Source: Vespa crabro
Taxonomy: Eukaryota > Arthropoda > Insecta > Hymenoptera > Vespidae
Length of the DNA: 64,000 bases
Assembly: GCF_910589235.1 (NCBI RefSeq)
Contig: NC_060959.1
Span: 11,289,907 to 11,353,906 of the forward strand
Direction: 5' to 3'
The notes beneath the pieces are model-generated. The model was not told the DNA's origin. It saw nothing but the letters and a program-made list of their open reading frames with translations, and searched no databases. This document shows positions 11,150 to 23,806 of the stretch, piece after piece (the first letter of the stretch is position 1; each line of letters opens with the position of its first letter). The translations under genes were made by a program, and so were the position numbers.

Positions 11150-13574
11150 AAATGTTCTCACGAATTGACAATTCTCGTTCTGTCGAATAAACGAGTTCAC
11201 ATCAAAAGTCATATCAGATGGTAGAATGAGACGCATTTTGCCATACGACGATTGTTGACAATGCTACGTAGAAATGATGTTGTAAAAAAAAAGAAATGAA
11301 TCTCACCGTAGCTCAATATCGTTGATCAAACTTCTATCGTCCTCGTTTATCAGTTAAATTTTTTGCTTTTGCAAAGTTGGCGCTGGTACGACTGGTTGCG
11401 TGATAGCATCGCGTCTATCGGATCTATCAAATACCACGGTGTTGCTCGTGGAAGCGGGTGGTTATTTCAATTGGATGTCGGCGATGCCGTTGATGGCCCC
11501 GTTGATGCAAGGGACCAGTTTAGATTGGGCTTATAAAACGGAGACACAGAAGTTCTCATCGCTTGGACTTTGGAGCCACGTAACGAGTCTCTAATGAAAT
11601 TTATATAAATTTTATAGAAAACGATTTGTTCTGATTGATTTGATATTAAATTTAGATATATCGAGCTCGTAATATTTTATGATATAATTAATATTTAGCA
11701 ACAATCGTGGCCAAGAGGTAAAGGATTAGGTGGCACTGGTCAAATTAATTATCTCGTTCACTCTTTCGGGAGGTCCGAGGATTATGAAACGTGGCCTAAG
11801 GGATGGTCCTATGGTGATTTGATACCGTATTTTAAAAAGGTCACGGAAACCATGAGCGTGACTACCTTTTCATCGAATGATCCATTAATTGCGGCCTTTA
11901 TGGAGGCCAAACTTTCAATCGGATCTAACGACGCTACCTTTCAAAAGGGCAGTTATACCGTCAAACGTGGAAATCGATGGAGTACCTATCACGCGTATTT
12001 ACAAAATTCAATAAAAAATCGCGACAATCTTCACGTTCTGATGAACACTCTGGTTACAAAGGTAAATCCAATGGAATAATTCGCAAAAATATTTCGTTGT
12101 AAATTCTTTTCTTCTTTTTCAGATATTATTCAATGAAACCAAAACGATCGGTGTAGACGTTCTTTATAAGAATGCTTCGCGTGGAAAAATAAACGCGAGA
12201 AGAGAAGTTATTCTTTGTGCCGGTACCGTCAATACCGTCCAATTACTTTTGCTTTCTGGTATAGGACCGAGAAAAGATCTCAACGAGTATCAGGTATTAT
12301 TTCAATCGTTAATATGTATGAAATTTCTAACGCGAATAAATCATGAGATCGAATCGCGCGTTATTTTCTTTATATAATATATAGCCAATAAAATAGATCG
12401 ACATAGCTTCCATATAAATGATTAATTTTTATAGATACGAACGGTGAGCGATCTCCCAGAAGTCGGAAAGAATCTTTTCGATCATATGAATGTTCCAGTA
12501 TATGTAAATCTCAAAGCATCGGTTAGTCTGACTTTAAGAAAGATGCAATCGATTCAAGAAGTAGCCAAATACCTTCTCTTCGGAACAGGTAATTAAAATA
12601 TACTTTTAATCCAGATCTTTCTTTTTCTTTTCTTTTTCTTCTTTTTTTGACTCGCTAACGGAATAATCCTTTTGTATTTTGTTTTATTTTTTACAAAATA
12701 AGGATCTCTTTCGTCGAATCGTGTTTTGGCTACCGCACGCGTAAACAATAGCGGTATTATTCTCTTCGGCGTGGCTTCCACCGATGAGAAATTGTTGAAG
12801 GACATTGCTAATTATCAAACCGAGACTTTCAGATCGCTCTTTCCTGCTTACAACGACACTGGCCACGAAGGTTTTCTCTATCTCGCTACTTGCCTTCAAC
12901 CAAAAAGTCGTGGAAACATCACCTTAAAATCACGAAGTATTTTCGATCAACCAAAAATCGATCCGGCTTATCTTCAAAACGACGACGACGTTCATTGCAC
13001 TCACAAGGGTACGCAATGAATCAACTCTAGGAAAAAGATAAACGAATTTTACGTTATAACGATGTATTATAAAATACGAGACGATGTTCGCAGCGATAAA
13101 TTTGGCATTGGAGACTTTAAATTCGCGAAAATTTCGTGAGTACGGAGCTCACGTTCATTTACCCGATTTCGAGGAATGCCGACACTTCAGACAAGATTAC
13201 AGAGATCGGGATTATTCCGAATGCGTTATGAGAATCGGTGGAATTACCAGTCATCATCCCTGTGGTAGTTGTAGAATGGGCACCGACGATAACGCGGTGA
13301 TCGATGATAAATTAAGGTGAAGCGAAAAACATGTTCATGCCTGAAAAGAATAATGCAAAAAGAAAAAGATATTGCTACATGCTACAAAGGATATTTTTTC
13401 ATTTCTTTTTTTTTTTTTCTGTTCTTTTCTTTTCTCAGAGTAAGAGGAGTAATCGGTTTGCGAATAATGGACGCCAGTATATTGCCTTCGCCAATTTCCG
13501 GTACACCGAATTCCGTCTTGATAGCGATGGCGGAACGTGCCTTTGACGTAATCACTGAAAGAACAAGTAATTAA
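10924..13574 (+). CDS. GMC oxidoreductase, glucose dehydrogenase-like
   Basis: Eight exons, 10924-11044, 11377-11579, 11699-12061, 12123-12293, 12435-12588, 12703-13008, 13094-13316 and 13439-13574, give 558 residues. This is a flavoprotein of the insect glucose dehydrogenase (FAD, quinone) group. The hydrophobic start (residues 2-18) suggests a signal peptide. The FAD-binding loop GAGTTG is at 42-47 and LLVEAGG at 63-69. WPRGKGLGGTGQINY starts at 112, and the second GMC signature, AGTVNTVQLLLLSGIGP, is at 262-278. The catalytic-type His lies in HHPCGSC (493-499) and the second active-site position is Asn538 (GTPNS). The HPxG block carries Cys where relatives usually have Val. Substrate cannot be told: the family includes glucose, choline and ecdysone oxidases. 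It stands alone here; insect relatives often occur in clusters. Confidence 0.93.
11121..11148. repeat. Poly(A) run in GMC intron 1
   Basis: Twenty-eight consecutive A residues inside the 332-bp first intron. No flanking target-site duplication or element body is visible, so I treat it as a simple repeat, not a retroposon tail. Confidence 0.85.
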
Positions 13575-13864
13575 AAAATTGTTTCGATCGTTCATCGAAA
13601 ATCTTCAAAGGTGCTCTCTGTTTAAAAAGGATCTTCTCGAGGAGCTAGAAAACAAGGAATAACATGGGATCAATCGAAAATAGGCTCACTCTCTTGACTT
13701 TCATGTTTTTTGTAATTTATAATTAATGGTAAAGTTTTTTTTTCTTGTTTTACAGTAATCGAACAGTTATTAATAGTCTAATTAAATTTCGATTAATTTT
13801 ATACAAACAAAAAGGATTGATGAGTTACACTCAACGACGAAACACGAACCTCTGCCACCTTTCT

Positions 13865-13865
<1 letters not shown>

Positions 13866-13908
<43 letters not shown>
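13866..13908. repeat. (CT)n microsatellite
   Basis: An uninterrupted dinucleotide run of about 43 bases. Confidence 0.95.
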
Positions 13909-13913
<5 letters not shown>

Positions 13914-14094
13914 TTCTTTCGGGGATGCGGGTGGGGTGGCTCGGGGGTAAAAGAAGGAAAAGAAAACGATCGTGATTACTGAACGTTTCTTCGCGTTTGA
14001 AGGAAGAAAGCTTCCTTTTATCTTTCACCCTAGTGTTCTCTTTCGCAAGGTATTTGACAATGGCAGAGCTTCGACGTACATTTTTTTATCTTTG

Positions 14095-14133
<39 letters not shown>

Positions 14134-14850
14134 ATCTATCTATCTTTCTCTCGCTCATTCATACTAATTCTTTCTGAAACGCTCGAACTTTACCACGTCA
14201 ACTCAAATTTCACCTTACTTCTTTCTCTGCATAATAAAACGCAATTCCATTCTGTTAAATTAACTCTCTCTCTCTCTCTCTCTCTCACTTTGTTTCACTT
14301 TCTCTTTTTTACACTTACATACAACATTACAACAAATCCAGAAATTACACCCGCTCTGTCTCTCGTATAAATAAAATATCTGTAATAATATAACGCGAAG
14401 CTCGTTGCTCTGACATTTTCGAAGAACTCAATCGAGACTTTCGTACGATTCTTTGTCTCCGAGCCCCCCTTTTTCTCAACCCCTATACGAAGATGTTCGC
14501 GTGTACGGAAATCCTTTGAAAGAATTATCAGGCGGTCACGATCGTAGCTTTTTCGCCAATGAAAACGTGACGTCGATATATCCCTTTTATCCTTCCCTTT
14601 TCGAAGTACCCCGATCCACCCCACAACCCAAATCCCACGTGATCTCTCATTTTTAATAATCGTAACGTAAACTTAATCTTTCAACTTAAAAACAAAATTG
14701 GTAACCACGTATCCCCGGACAAAACACACCCGACGCTTCTCCTTCGACTCTCTTTCGAAGAAAAAGAAAAGAGAAAGAGAGAGAAAGAGACTATCATATC
14801 GTTTTATCGATCTATGAGTACGTATGTCTCTCTCTGTCTCTTTCTCTCTC

Positions 14851-14856
<6 letters not shown>

Positions 14857-14900
<44 letters not shown>
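14857..14900. repeat. (CT)n microsatellite
   Basis: An uninterrupted run flanked by imperfect pyrimidine tracts, followed by a (GAA)n run at about 15001-15029. Confidence 0.95.
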
Positions 14901-14905
<5 letters not shown>

Positions 14906-15429
14906 CTCCTACTCTTTTTCTTTCTCCCTCACTTTTTCTCTTTCGCGTTCTATACACGCGAAGTAGGAAGGAAATCAAAAACGGAAGAAGAAAGATAAAA
15001 GAAGAAGAAGAAGAAGAAGAAGAAGAAGAGAAAAAATTAGAAATAATAACGCACCGAGATATTCCGGTCATTTTACGTCCGGAAGAAAATTACATTGAAA
15101 TTGAAATAATCGACATATAATTCTCCTCGATATTGATTATTCGAAGAACATCGATTTGATTAAAGCGATATCCTATGCGGAATAGACTCGCCTTTTTTTT
15201 CTATATCTTCTCCCATTTTAACTTTTATTCTTATCGTCGTCTCGAAACGATCTTTTCGAATGTTTCATGAAAATCGACTATACGTAGTTATCCATTTCTT
15301 TTTTCATTTAAAATTTCATAAGAACGAAAAGTCGCTTCGAAACGACCAAGTATGTTTGACGTATGTGTGTCTCTTTGTATCGTGTGTGCCTGCATATATG
15401 TGAGTGCGAACGTGGAAAGAAAACTCTCT

Positions 15430-15432
<3 letters not shown>

Positions 15433-15496
<64 letters not shown>
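15433..15496. repeat. (CT)n microsatellite, 64 bp
   Basis: One of the longest perfect CT runs in the window. Confidence 0.95.
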
Positions 15497-15500
<4 letters not shown>

Positions 15501-15713
15501 TCCCCGTTGTCGGCGGGAAATTTGAAATTCGCGCTCATTTCTTTAAATCGTAGTTTTATTTCCTCGTCGATCGGCTTCTTTTCGTTTATTTTTTTCTTGT
15601 CTTTTCTTTTTTTTCTTTTTTCATTTTTATTATTTTTTATTCTTTTTGTATCTTCTTTGATTCTTTGTTTCTGCTTATCTCATAATATATTAATCGAGGG
15701 GAGAGAATAATAA

Positions 15714-15714
<1 letters not shown>

Positions 15715-15744
<30 letters not shown>

Positions 15745-15762
15745 TATTATTATTATTATTAT
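15715..15762. repeat. (ATT)n microsatellite
   Basis: A triplet run with one interruption. Confidence 0.9.
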
Positions 15763-16428
15763 CAATAAATGGTTCTAACGCTCGGTCGCAATTTGCGGGG
15801 CCGCGTTGCGCGTCACGATATCGGGGGCAATTTTTTTCCCATTTTCTTTTTTTTTTTTTTTTTTTCATACGTTCGTTCATTCACTCTCGCTATCACGCAC
15901 ACCCACACGCACACACACTCTCTCCCACTTTCATTCTATTTTTGTATGTTCTTATATTCTAACAAGTACGTCCTTATCGTTAGATATATATATTCTATAT
16001 ATCTATATATCTATATATATATATATATATATAATATATTTATATTGAAAAAATGAGTGTATTCTTCTTTTGTCCTTTCTTCATTTATATCAATAGGAAA
16101 TAGTTAATCGATTAATTTGTAATTGCGTGTAACATAGACGCGTCCAGCGCATAGAAACATAAATAAATAAATATAAACGGATGTATTTACATATACTCGG
16201 GGAATTGCTGGTTGGGAAGGAAAGTGAAGGATGGAATTCGATGGTAGAGGTGAAGAGGAGAAAGAAGAGGAGGAGGAAGAGGAGAAAGGGTGACGGAGGG
16301 ACAAAGTGAGATTTTGCGTGTGTATCGTGTGTGGGAGGATCCTGATAGTATAATTCTTTCCTATACATTTATTATGTATATATTCGCTATATACTACATT
16401 TACGTATATATTATATTTATGTTGTCCA

Positions 16429-16452
16429 TGTGTGTGTGTGTGTGTGTGTGTG
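16429..16452. repeat. (GT)n microsatellite
   Basis: A perfect GT run. The transcript strand would read CA. Confidence 0.9.
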
Positions 16453-16707
16453 TTTGTGTGCGTGCGTGTTCGTTTGTCAGAGTACATGTCATGTGTGTTC
16501 TTACAATTAGAGACCATAGAAATAGTGTCTCCATGAGAAAAATGACAATAATACTCCTCTTTTATTTGCTCTTTTCCTATGATTATCAAAGAAAGAAAAG
16601 TTGTTCGAAAATTATGAATGGTTTATGAGTTTCGTTTCTTTTCATGTGTATGTAAGGTAAGTGTGTTTTCTTGTGTATTGCGATACATCCGCTTAACGCG
16701 GTGAGAT

Positions 16708-16715
16708 TGAGGTAG
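16708..16715 (-). promoter_or_regulatory. let-7 8-mer target site (distal)
   Basis: The plus strand reads TGAGGTAG, so the chinmo transcript reads CUACCUCA, a full 8-mer complement of let-7 nucleotides 1-8. It is the site furthest from the stop codon and sets a minimum length of about 10.8 kb for a UTR that would include it. Confidence 0.55.
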
Positions 16716-18416
16716 AAGCGGTTTCGTATACTTATTTTATATGTCATTATTTAAATGCAGGTTTTATGTATATATGTACTATTTATATACCGATGGTCGC
16801 CACGTGATTCTCTTTGCAGGTACGAACGATGAATTGGCGTATAATCGCGCTTGTGCGTGTGTTAGTGTCTGTGTTTTGAGATGAGGGACAAATGGGGGGA
16901 AAAAAATAAAACACGCTCTCCACGATCTTTTGATTAAAAAAAAAAAAAAAAAAAAAAAACAAGAAAAAAAAAGATAAAAAGAAAAGAAAATTAAAGTAAA
17001 AAAAAAAAAAAAAGAAGGAATCGAACGAAAAACACGCTTTTTTGATGAACTCAAAATCGATAACATCTCGAAATCAAAAGAGCATTGTAAAATTTCGATA
17101 AAATGAAAATAAATGTGGTTCGTGCTAAAAAAGAAAACATAAAAAGAAAAATAAAAAAAAAAGTAAAGAAAAGGAAATGTTTCGTTTTTTAAGCAAAAAT
17201 TTTAAAGAAAATAGAGATGCGTTTAGAACAAGCTTAAGGATTTGTGTAAATTTGAAGCAATTAAATCTAAAAGCGAGGATAAGGAGATTTTCGACGCGTC
17301 TAAAAGGAATTAGTGATTTTTTTTTATTCTTTTTTATTTTTTTTTTTCTTTTTTTTTTTTTTTCTTTTGGAAAATCGTGCAAAGCATCTCGGTTCGGCAG
17401 TGTAAAGAATGCCAGGATGAAAAAAGATTGTCATGAATTTTGAAAAGAGTCGAACGTACAACACACACGTTCGGGTCGAGATCGAGAGGAAATCGATCAT
17501 CGAAAAATGAAATTGAGACGAAAAAAAAAACGATTCGAAGATCATTCCTCGCGTGCGTCGTTTGTTTCTTTTATCATTCAATCGATACTAAATTTTCGAT
17601 CTTTTTCATCGTCATAAACTCTCTGGCGATAGTAAACGACGAAAAAAAAAAAAGAGACAAAGTTTCAAAGTTTATTCGGGCGACGACGTTTTTGTTTTTT
17701 ATTTTTTGTTTCTTACGAATAAGACGAACAAGTAAGTAATTTAATGTGAATGAACGAACACCGACAGCATCCTCATTTTTCTCTTTCTCTCTCTTTTTTT
17801 CCTTTTTTTTTTTTTTTTTTTTGTTTTTAAGCCTACTATACGCTCGAACTATTGCATCGCTTGATTATTGATTTATGTTATTAAAACCTTATCGACTATT
17901 ATACTTTGTAGTTTGTACTTGGTTTTCATATTCCTGAGTGAGGGACTCGTGATCGCGAAAAGAATCTACCTCGTCGTTCTACTTCTCGACGAAAGATATC
18001 GTCAAACAACGATCGTTTTTCCCTTTCGCGAATTGTCTGATTATTTATTGAAAAGCTTTCTTCTCTTTATCTTTTATTTATTTATTTTTTTTTACTTTGC
18101 GCTCTATCTCTTTTTTTTTTCTTTTTTTGTTATTTCATTATTCCTTATTCTCTTCGATTCTAGTAATTCTGATACTTCAGACGATGGCGCCAATTTTAAA
18201 AGCTTCTTTTTTTTTTTTTCTTTTCTCTTTTTCCTTTTCTTCAGCCGATAGTGAAAAAAGAAGAGAATACCAACGCGTTTCGATATCTCGGAAATATTTG
18301 TTCTATCGTAAAATACCGCGTAGGCTTTATTTTTTTTCTCTTCTTCTTTCTTTCTATTCTCTCTTATGTATAGAGATTTATAAGCTTTATATTCCGTGCA
18401 CCCTGTATGTCGTGTG

Positions 18417-18424
18417 TGAGGTAG
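18417..18424 (-). promoter_or_regulatory. let-7 8-mer target site (middle)
   Basis: The plus strand is TGAGGTAG, complementary in the chinmo sense to the let-7 seed, including the A opposite position 1. Confidence 0.55.
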
Positions 18425-18979
18425 CATTTGTACTAGTGTGCGATGAAGTATTGTGATCCATTATCATATTTTTGTCGTCGGGGATGAACAGTAGGGATAG
18501 AAAAAAAAATGCGATGATCGACAAGACGAAAGATATACGATGATCTCTGGCAGTGGTATTCCCTTTCTGACAAACTTTTCCTATGAAATTGTATATACGT
18601 TTTCAAGTTGCATTTCCGTTTTTCTTTTTCTTTTGTCTTTCTTTCTTTTTATCTTTTTTTTTTTTTTCCTTTTTCATTTTCACTTTCATTTCTATTTTTC
18701 TTGTACATGTGTACGTGGAGATCATCGGAATTTTTCTTGAAGAGCAATCATCGCAAGATCCAGCCCTCCTTCCAACCTTCGAACAATTACATTATAAAAT
18801 TGATCGTCGTCGTGTTCCATTACATTTACAGCGTGTACAGTTAAATCCTAAAAGAATTTCACAATCTGCGTGTCTATCGATTAATATGTTCGTTTGTTGT
18901 GGTTTCTTTTTCTCTTCTTTTTTTTTTACCTTTGTCAATTGTCAATTGTATCCCTTAAACGTTATTTCTCTCTTTTTTC

Positions 18980-19012
<33 letters not shown>

Positions 19013-21788
19013 GTACTATAAGTCACGGCCGAGAATCGACCGCTCGCCCCCGAAATCGGAAAAGAAGCCCCACGTTGCGACCGCACGTTCTTTTTTCAAT
19101 TATTTTTTATTCCTTTCTCTTTCTCTTTCTCTTTCTCCTCCTTCCTTTTTCTTTACTCTCTTCCTTTCTTCCTTACTTCCTTCCATCTTTTCTTCTCTAA
19201 CCGGTAAATCTTCGATATTTCAATTTTCCATATTTCTCCCTCCCTCTCTCTCCCTCCTTCTTAGATCATCTTCGACCTAACCATTCACGAATTATCATGC
19301 ACATATATTTATACATATATGCATTAACGTCGCTTTTACACGTAGCGATGTATATAATCCCTTTTTTCTAATTACTTAGTCTTTCATTTATCATCTAATC
19401 ACCAATGTAGTATCTAGAATACTATATCGAAAATCAAGAAATGAGAAACAAAAGAGAAAATATAAAATGGTACACAGCGAGTTTCTCGTATTCCCTTTTT
19501 CCTGTTATATTTTCTTCTTCTTCTTTTTTTTTTTTTTTTAAATGTTTTTTGATTTTTATTTACCCGCCGTTGTACTCTGTTCGTGCATGATGGTATGTAG
19601 GTGCAGCAACGATACATCGATTCTTTTCTCTTTTTTTTCCTTTTTTTCTTTACTCATTCCATTCTAAGCCACGCGTGGGGGATCGTTTTTTCATCCCTTC
19701 CTCGATATCCCTATCACTTTTTTTCTCTTGCCTCTAATCCCGAAACTAATCCTAACAACCGCCACGCGAGGCAGTACCGGATAAAACGAAGAAGATTCAC
19801 CCGTCACGGACATATACCATTTACATCGTGGATCCCAAAATTCCTTTTGTTCTAAATTCTCCACTCCTCTTTTCCCCGACCCTCCTCATAGTACTTGTCA
19901 TTTTTCATCTTTCAAAAACGATCGATCTCACGAATGTAAGCTCTTCGTCCCGCTTTATAACTCCTCACTCAAAGTTCTGTGTCACACACGACATCTTCTC
20001 TTTCTTCTTTTTTCTCTCTCTTTTTCTTTGCAAAAGGATTTTCAATCCGTAAAACACATATTATAGAAACAACATGCAACATTTTATCCTACGCCGTGAT
20101 AATACGATAATTGAGCCGCGTACGCGTTTTCTTTCGGATACGAGTTTTAACCATTGCCAGCTCTATTCCCTTGTAGTCGGTTTTTCGGTTTTTTTCCCTT
20201 CCCCATTTCCCTAATTCTTCCATTTCGTTTCGTTTTTTCTTTTTTCCTCTTTTTTTCTCTCTTTTTCTTTTTTTTTTCTTTTTTTTTTTTTTTTTCTTTA
20301 TCCCCCGTCCCTCCTATATTTTTGCACATTCCTCACCGAAAAACTAAAGCCCCTGGCGGTTCGCGAATACGCGTATGTCGCACGGAACACGGTGTGTCCT
20401 TTTAAATATGTGTATTAGTGTGTTTATAGGTGTGCACGTGCATGCGTCGATGTAGAAACGCGCGTGTGTCCGTGTATGAGCGTGTCCGTTTGTACGCGCG
20501 CGTGTATCTCTATAATATATACATGGATACAGTACTTTTTTTTTTTCTTTCCCTTAAATTTACACCAGAATTGCACGATAAACGATCGACACGAAATCGA
20601 GTGACGGAGGGAAATAATGAATTTTGAATATCCTTCGTTTTCTTTAATCACTTTTTTTTTTGTTTGTTTGTCTATTATATCTCCCTTCTCAGAGTAACGA
20701 ATTTTAATGCATCGCCAGAGGAAGGCTTAATCTCCGCTCGACTTCGAGTCGATACGCTTGTTGGTTCACAGAAATTTTGCACTTCCGAAGAAGAAATACG
20801 TCTGTCACAAACGCCAAACAGAAAACTATATCTACGTGTATTAATTTCTCTCCTTTTTATACTCGTGACAAAACCTGCCCGTCGAAACGGAGAAAACAAT
20901 GGTCGACGCGGGAAATATAAAAAAAAAAAAAAAAAGAAGAAAAAAGAACTTGACGATCGAATAAACTCTCGGGACACGGAACTCAAACTCATTGAAAATC
21001 TATATCTAAGGAAGAGAGAAAACGAACGGAGTTTGTTAGAACTAAAAAAAAAAAAAAAAAAAAAAACATAAATCAAATGTCGATCGAAGCGCGAGATCGA
21101 AAGGTCGAAGCGTGAGAGAAATAAAAAAGAAAAGAAAGTAGAAAAAGAAAACCGTGTCCACCTTCGATGTGCCGTAATCTTCCTAGGTATATTTTAACAT
21201 TTTTTTTTTTTCATCATGAGATTATACGCATTTATAATTTCCTTAATCTTCATCAAAATACCGACTAATTCTAAATCCATAATAATTCTACGTTGATTAT
21301 CTAGGTACATGTGCGCCGATTGTTCGGAATATTCTCGCGATCGACGTTCCGTCTGTCTACGTATGTATGTATATATGTATGTATGTATGTGCGCATGCGT
21401 GTGTGTGTGTGTGTTCCGGTGTATCGTTCCATTTCCGTATTTCATTCTGTGTATTCGTATTTGTATATATATATATATGTGTGTGTATGCGTAATCGTAC
21501 GTATAATACCATTACGTATGCGATATAATGTCCTCATTTATTTTTCTTGTACGTATGACGAAACAGATAAACCGTGAAGCTTAAGTCGATTCGTCATTAC
21601 AACCCCTCGAACCCTCCTATCCCTCTGACGTTCTATCACTTTTACGACGTTCTCGATCTTATCGTCCTTTAATGCGACCGAATCGATTCCTAATAAACTT
21701 AACGCTAAATTCATTACGTACCATTTAAAGGTACACTTGCATCTGCTTAGCAGGTAGCCAAAAACAATATATATTTATATACATATAC

Positions 21789-21794
<6 letters not shown>

Positions 21795-21831
<37 letters not shown>
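21795..21831. repeat. (TA)n microsatellite
   Basis: A perfect TA run preceded by TACATA units. The unit TATATACA nearby also fits a Pumilio motif on the minus strand, but such matches are expected inside TA repeats. Confidence 0.9.
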
Positions 21832-21836
<5 letters not shown>

Positions 21837-21986
21837 TATATTAAGTAAATATTTGTTTAACATGCCAAAATGTGACCGTAACTATTTACACGTGCGCGGT
21901 ATGTGTGTCGTGTGTACGTGCGTATTCACCATCAATTTTATTTTTTTGTCTTCTTTCAGCATTCCATTAATAATTAAATATGTAGG

Positions 21987-21988
<2 letters not shown>

Positions 21989-22042
<54 letters not shown>
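21989..22042. repeat. (CT)n microsatellite, 54 bp
   Basis: A perfect CT run; GA on the chinmo transcript. Confidence 0.95.
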
Positions 22043-22049
<7 letters not shown>

Positions 22050-22781
22050 TTCTGTTTGAATTTTCTTTTAATCCTGTATAATCGCGTGTATGCGCATATG
22101 GAACGACACGTAACACAATTTTTACTCCCTTTTCTCTCCCATCATACGGATCTATTCCCGATCCCTCCCTCTTTTTCCCTCTATCGCCTAAAATCTAAGT
22201 CGTCTAATTTCGGAGACCATCATAATCATCACCCCATCATCCTTTTTCCCTCGGTCGAAATAATCAGTACCACCCTTCAAACAAATATTTCGACGACTCG
22301 CGCCCTGATTTTTGCATCTTTTTTTTTGTCTTTTTTCTTGGCTTCTTTATTCTTTTTCTTTTTGTCTCCTTTTCAGTTCTTTCCTTTTCCGTTTCCACAG
22401 CTGAGATTGGAAATTTATGCGCCCGAACACGCTTGCTTGCCGTAAGTTTTTCTTTCTTTATTTTCTTTTCTTATTTCTTTCTTTCTAACTGCACGAAAAA
22501 AGAGAAGATCAATCCTTCCCTTTCTTCTACTCTTTTTTTTTTTTTTGGGTTTTCAATTTATTTTCGGTTTCGCGTAACATCACATAAAAAAGATGATCAA
22601 TTTTCAGACGTTCTTAATATATGATTACGCGGATAGTATAGTGTGTCGTATTTCTATGATCCATTCTTTTTTTTTATTTTTTTTTTTTTTTCGTTTTTAT
22701 ATACGGCGAATCATTCGATCGCGTGTCTATGGTTTTTTTCTCTCTCGTTTCTAACGTCGCTAAATCACGTGCATTTACTAT

Positions 22782-22800
22782 ACTCTCTCTCTCTCTCTCC

Positions 22801-22852
<52 letters not shown>

Positions 22853-22965
22853 GGTCCATTCACAAATTTACACACTCTTGTTCTCTCACGCTTACCCATG
22901 TGCACACTCATAAAAACACACGCATACACGCACACGCACACACACACACACACACTCACTCACAC
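22782..22965. repeat. (CT)n and (CA)n cluster
   Basis: A long nearly perfect CT tract (22782-22852), then unique sequence, then a CA-rich tract (22918-22965). Confidence 0.9.
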
Positions 22966-23011
22966 GCGCACTCGCCATAAGCGTAGACGCATGTATGGTC
23001 GCTCTCATTTT

Positions 23012-23043
<32 letters not shown>

Positions 23044-23798
23044 TTCCTTACTATTGTTACATAGTTGTATTATACGCTTGGTAAAAAACGGGTCTATTAT
23101 ACGTAGAGATATATTATATATATATATGTATCACGTGCGCCATGGATCTCGAAACCCTTTCGGCAATCTCGAATTTCGTTAATCGAAAAATATATATGTA
23201 TATTTATATATATATATATATATATGTATCTATGTTTGTGTATGTATATATTTAATTATGTACTCTCTCGCTCTCTTTCTCTCTCCTTGTCCTATCGATA
23301 GAAACTTTAGTAGGATAAAAAAATACTCGTAAAAATCGGTCTGTTTGTACGCTTGACTAGTATTGTTTACCCGTAAAAAGAAATCAATGCTTTGTAATAT
23401 CGTAGATTGATTAAAAAGGACTTGAGCTTGCGTTTGAGGGGGAGGGGGGAGGGGGTAGGTGGAGAAAGTGCTGTACAAAAAACCGTAATATCACCGTTAC
23501 TATTATCGTTATTATCGGCGACAAGTCGCGAGAACGATTCGAAATTCGAGCCTAAGGAGCTTCGAGATCCGTGCTTTTGTATCACCCAGTATACAGGGCT
23601 CGCTGATTATAATATAGTAATATTTGTAATAGTAGTAGTATTAGTAATAGTAGTAATAGTAGTAATAATAGTAGTAGTAGCAATAGTAGGTAACTGTACG
23701 GAATGTACAGAATTCTTCCTTTTTTGTTTTGTTAATTATTGTAAGTTGTGTTCCCTGTTATGTTTACGCGTAAAAATGTGCACACATTATAAAAACGA

Positions 23799-23806
23799 TG
23801 AGGTAG
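23799..23806 (-). promoter_or_regulatory. let-7 8-mer target site (proximal)
   Basis: TGAGGTAG on the plus strand, continuing to TGAGGTAGTA (23799-23808). The chinmo transcript would pair with let-7 nucleotides 1-10 without a gap. It lies 3.7 kb after the stop and would be kept in intermediate-length UTR isoforms. Confidence 0.6.

Larger units (their letters stand above)
13575..16367. other. Convergent interval, GMC 3' end and chinmo 3' end
   Basis: The interval lies between the plus-strand GMC stop and the presumed minus-strand 3' end of chinmo. Plus-strand AATAAA hexamers at 14233-14238 and 14370-14375 are candidate poly(A) signals for the GMC gene. Many TTTATT hexamers (15.5-15.7 kb, 16368-16373) are candidate AATAAA signals for the minus strand. 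The rest is pyrimidine-rich microsatellite DNA on the plus strand. No coding sequence is supported. Confidence 0.5.
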
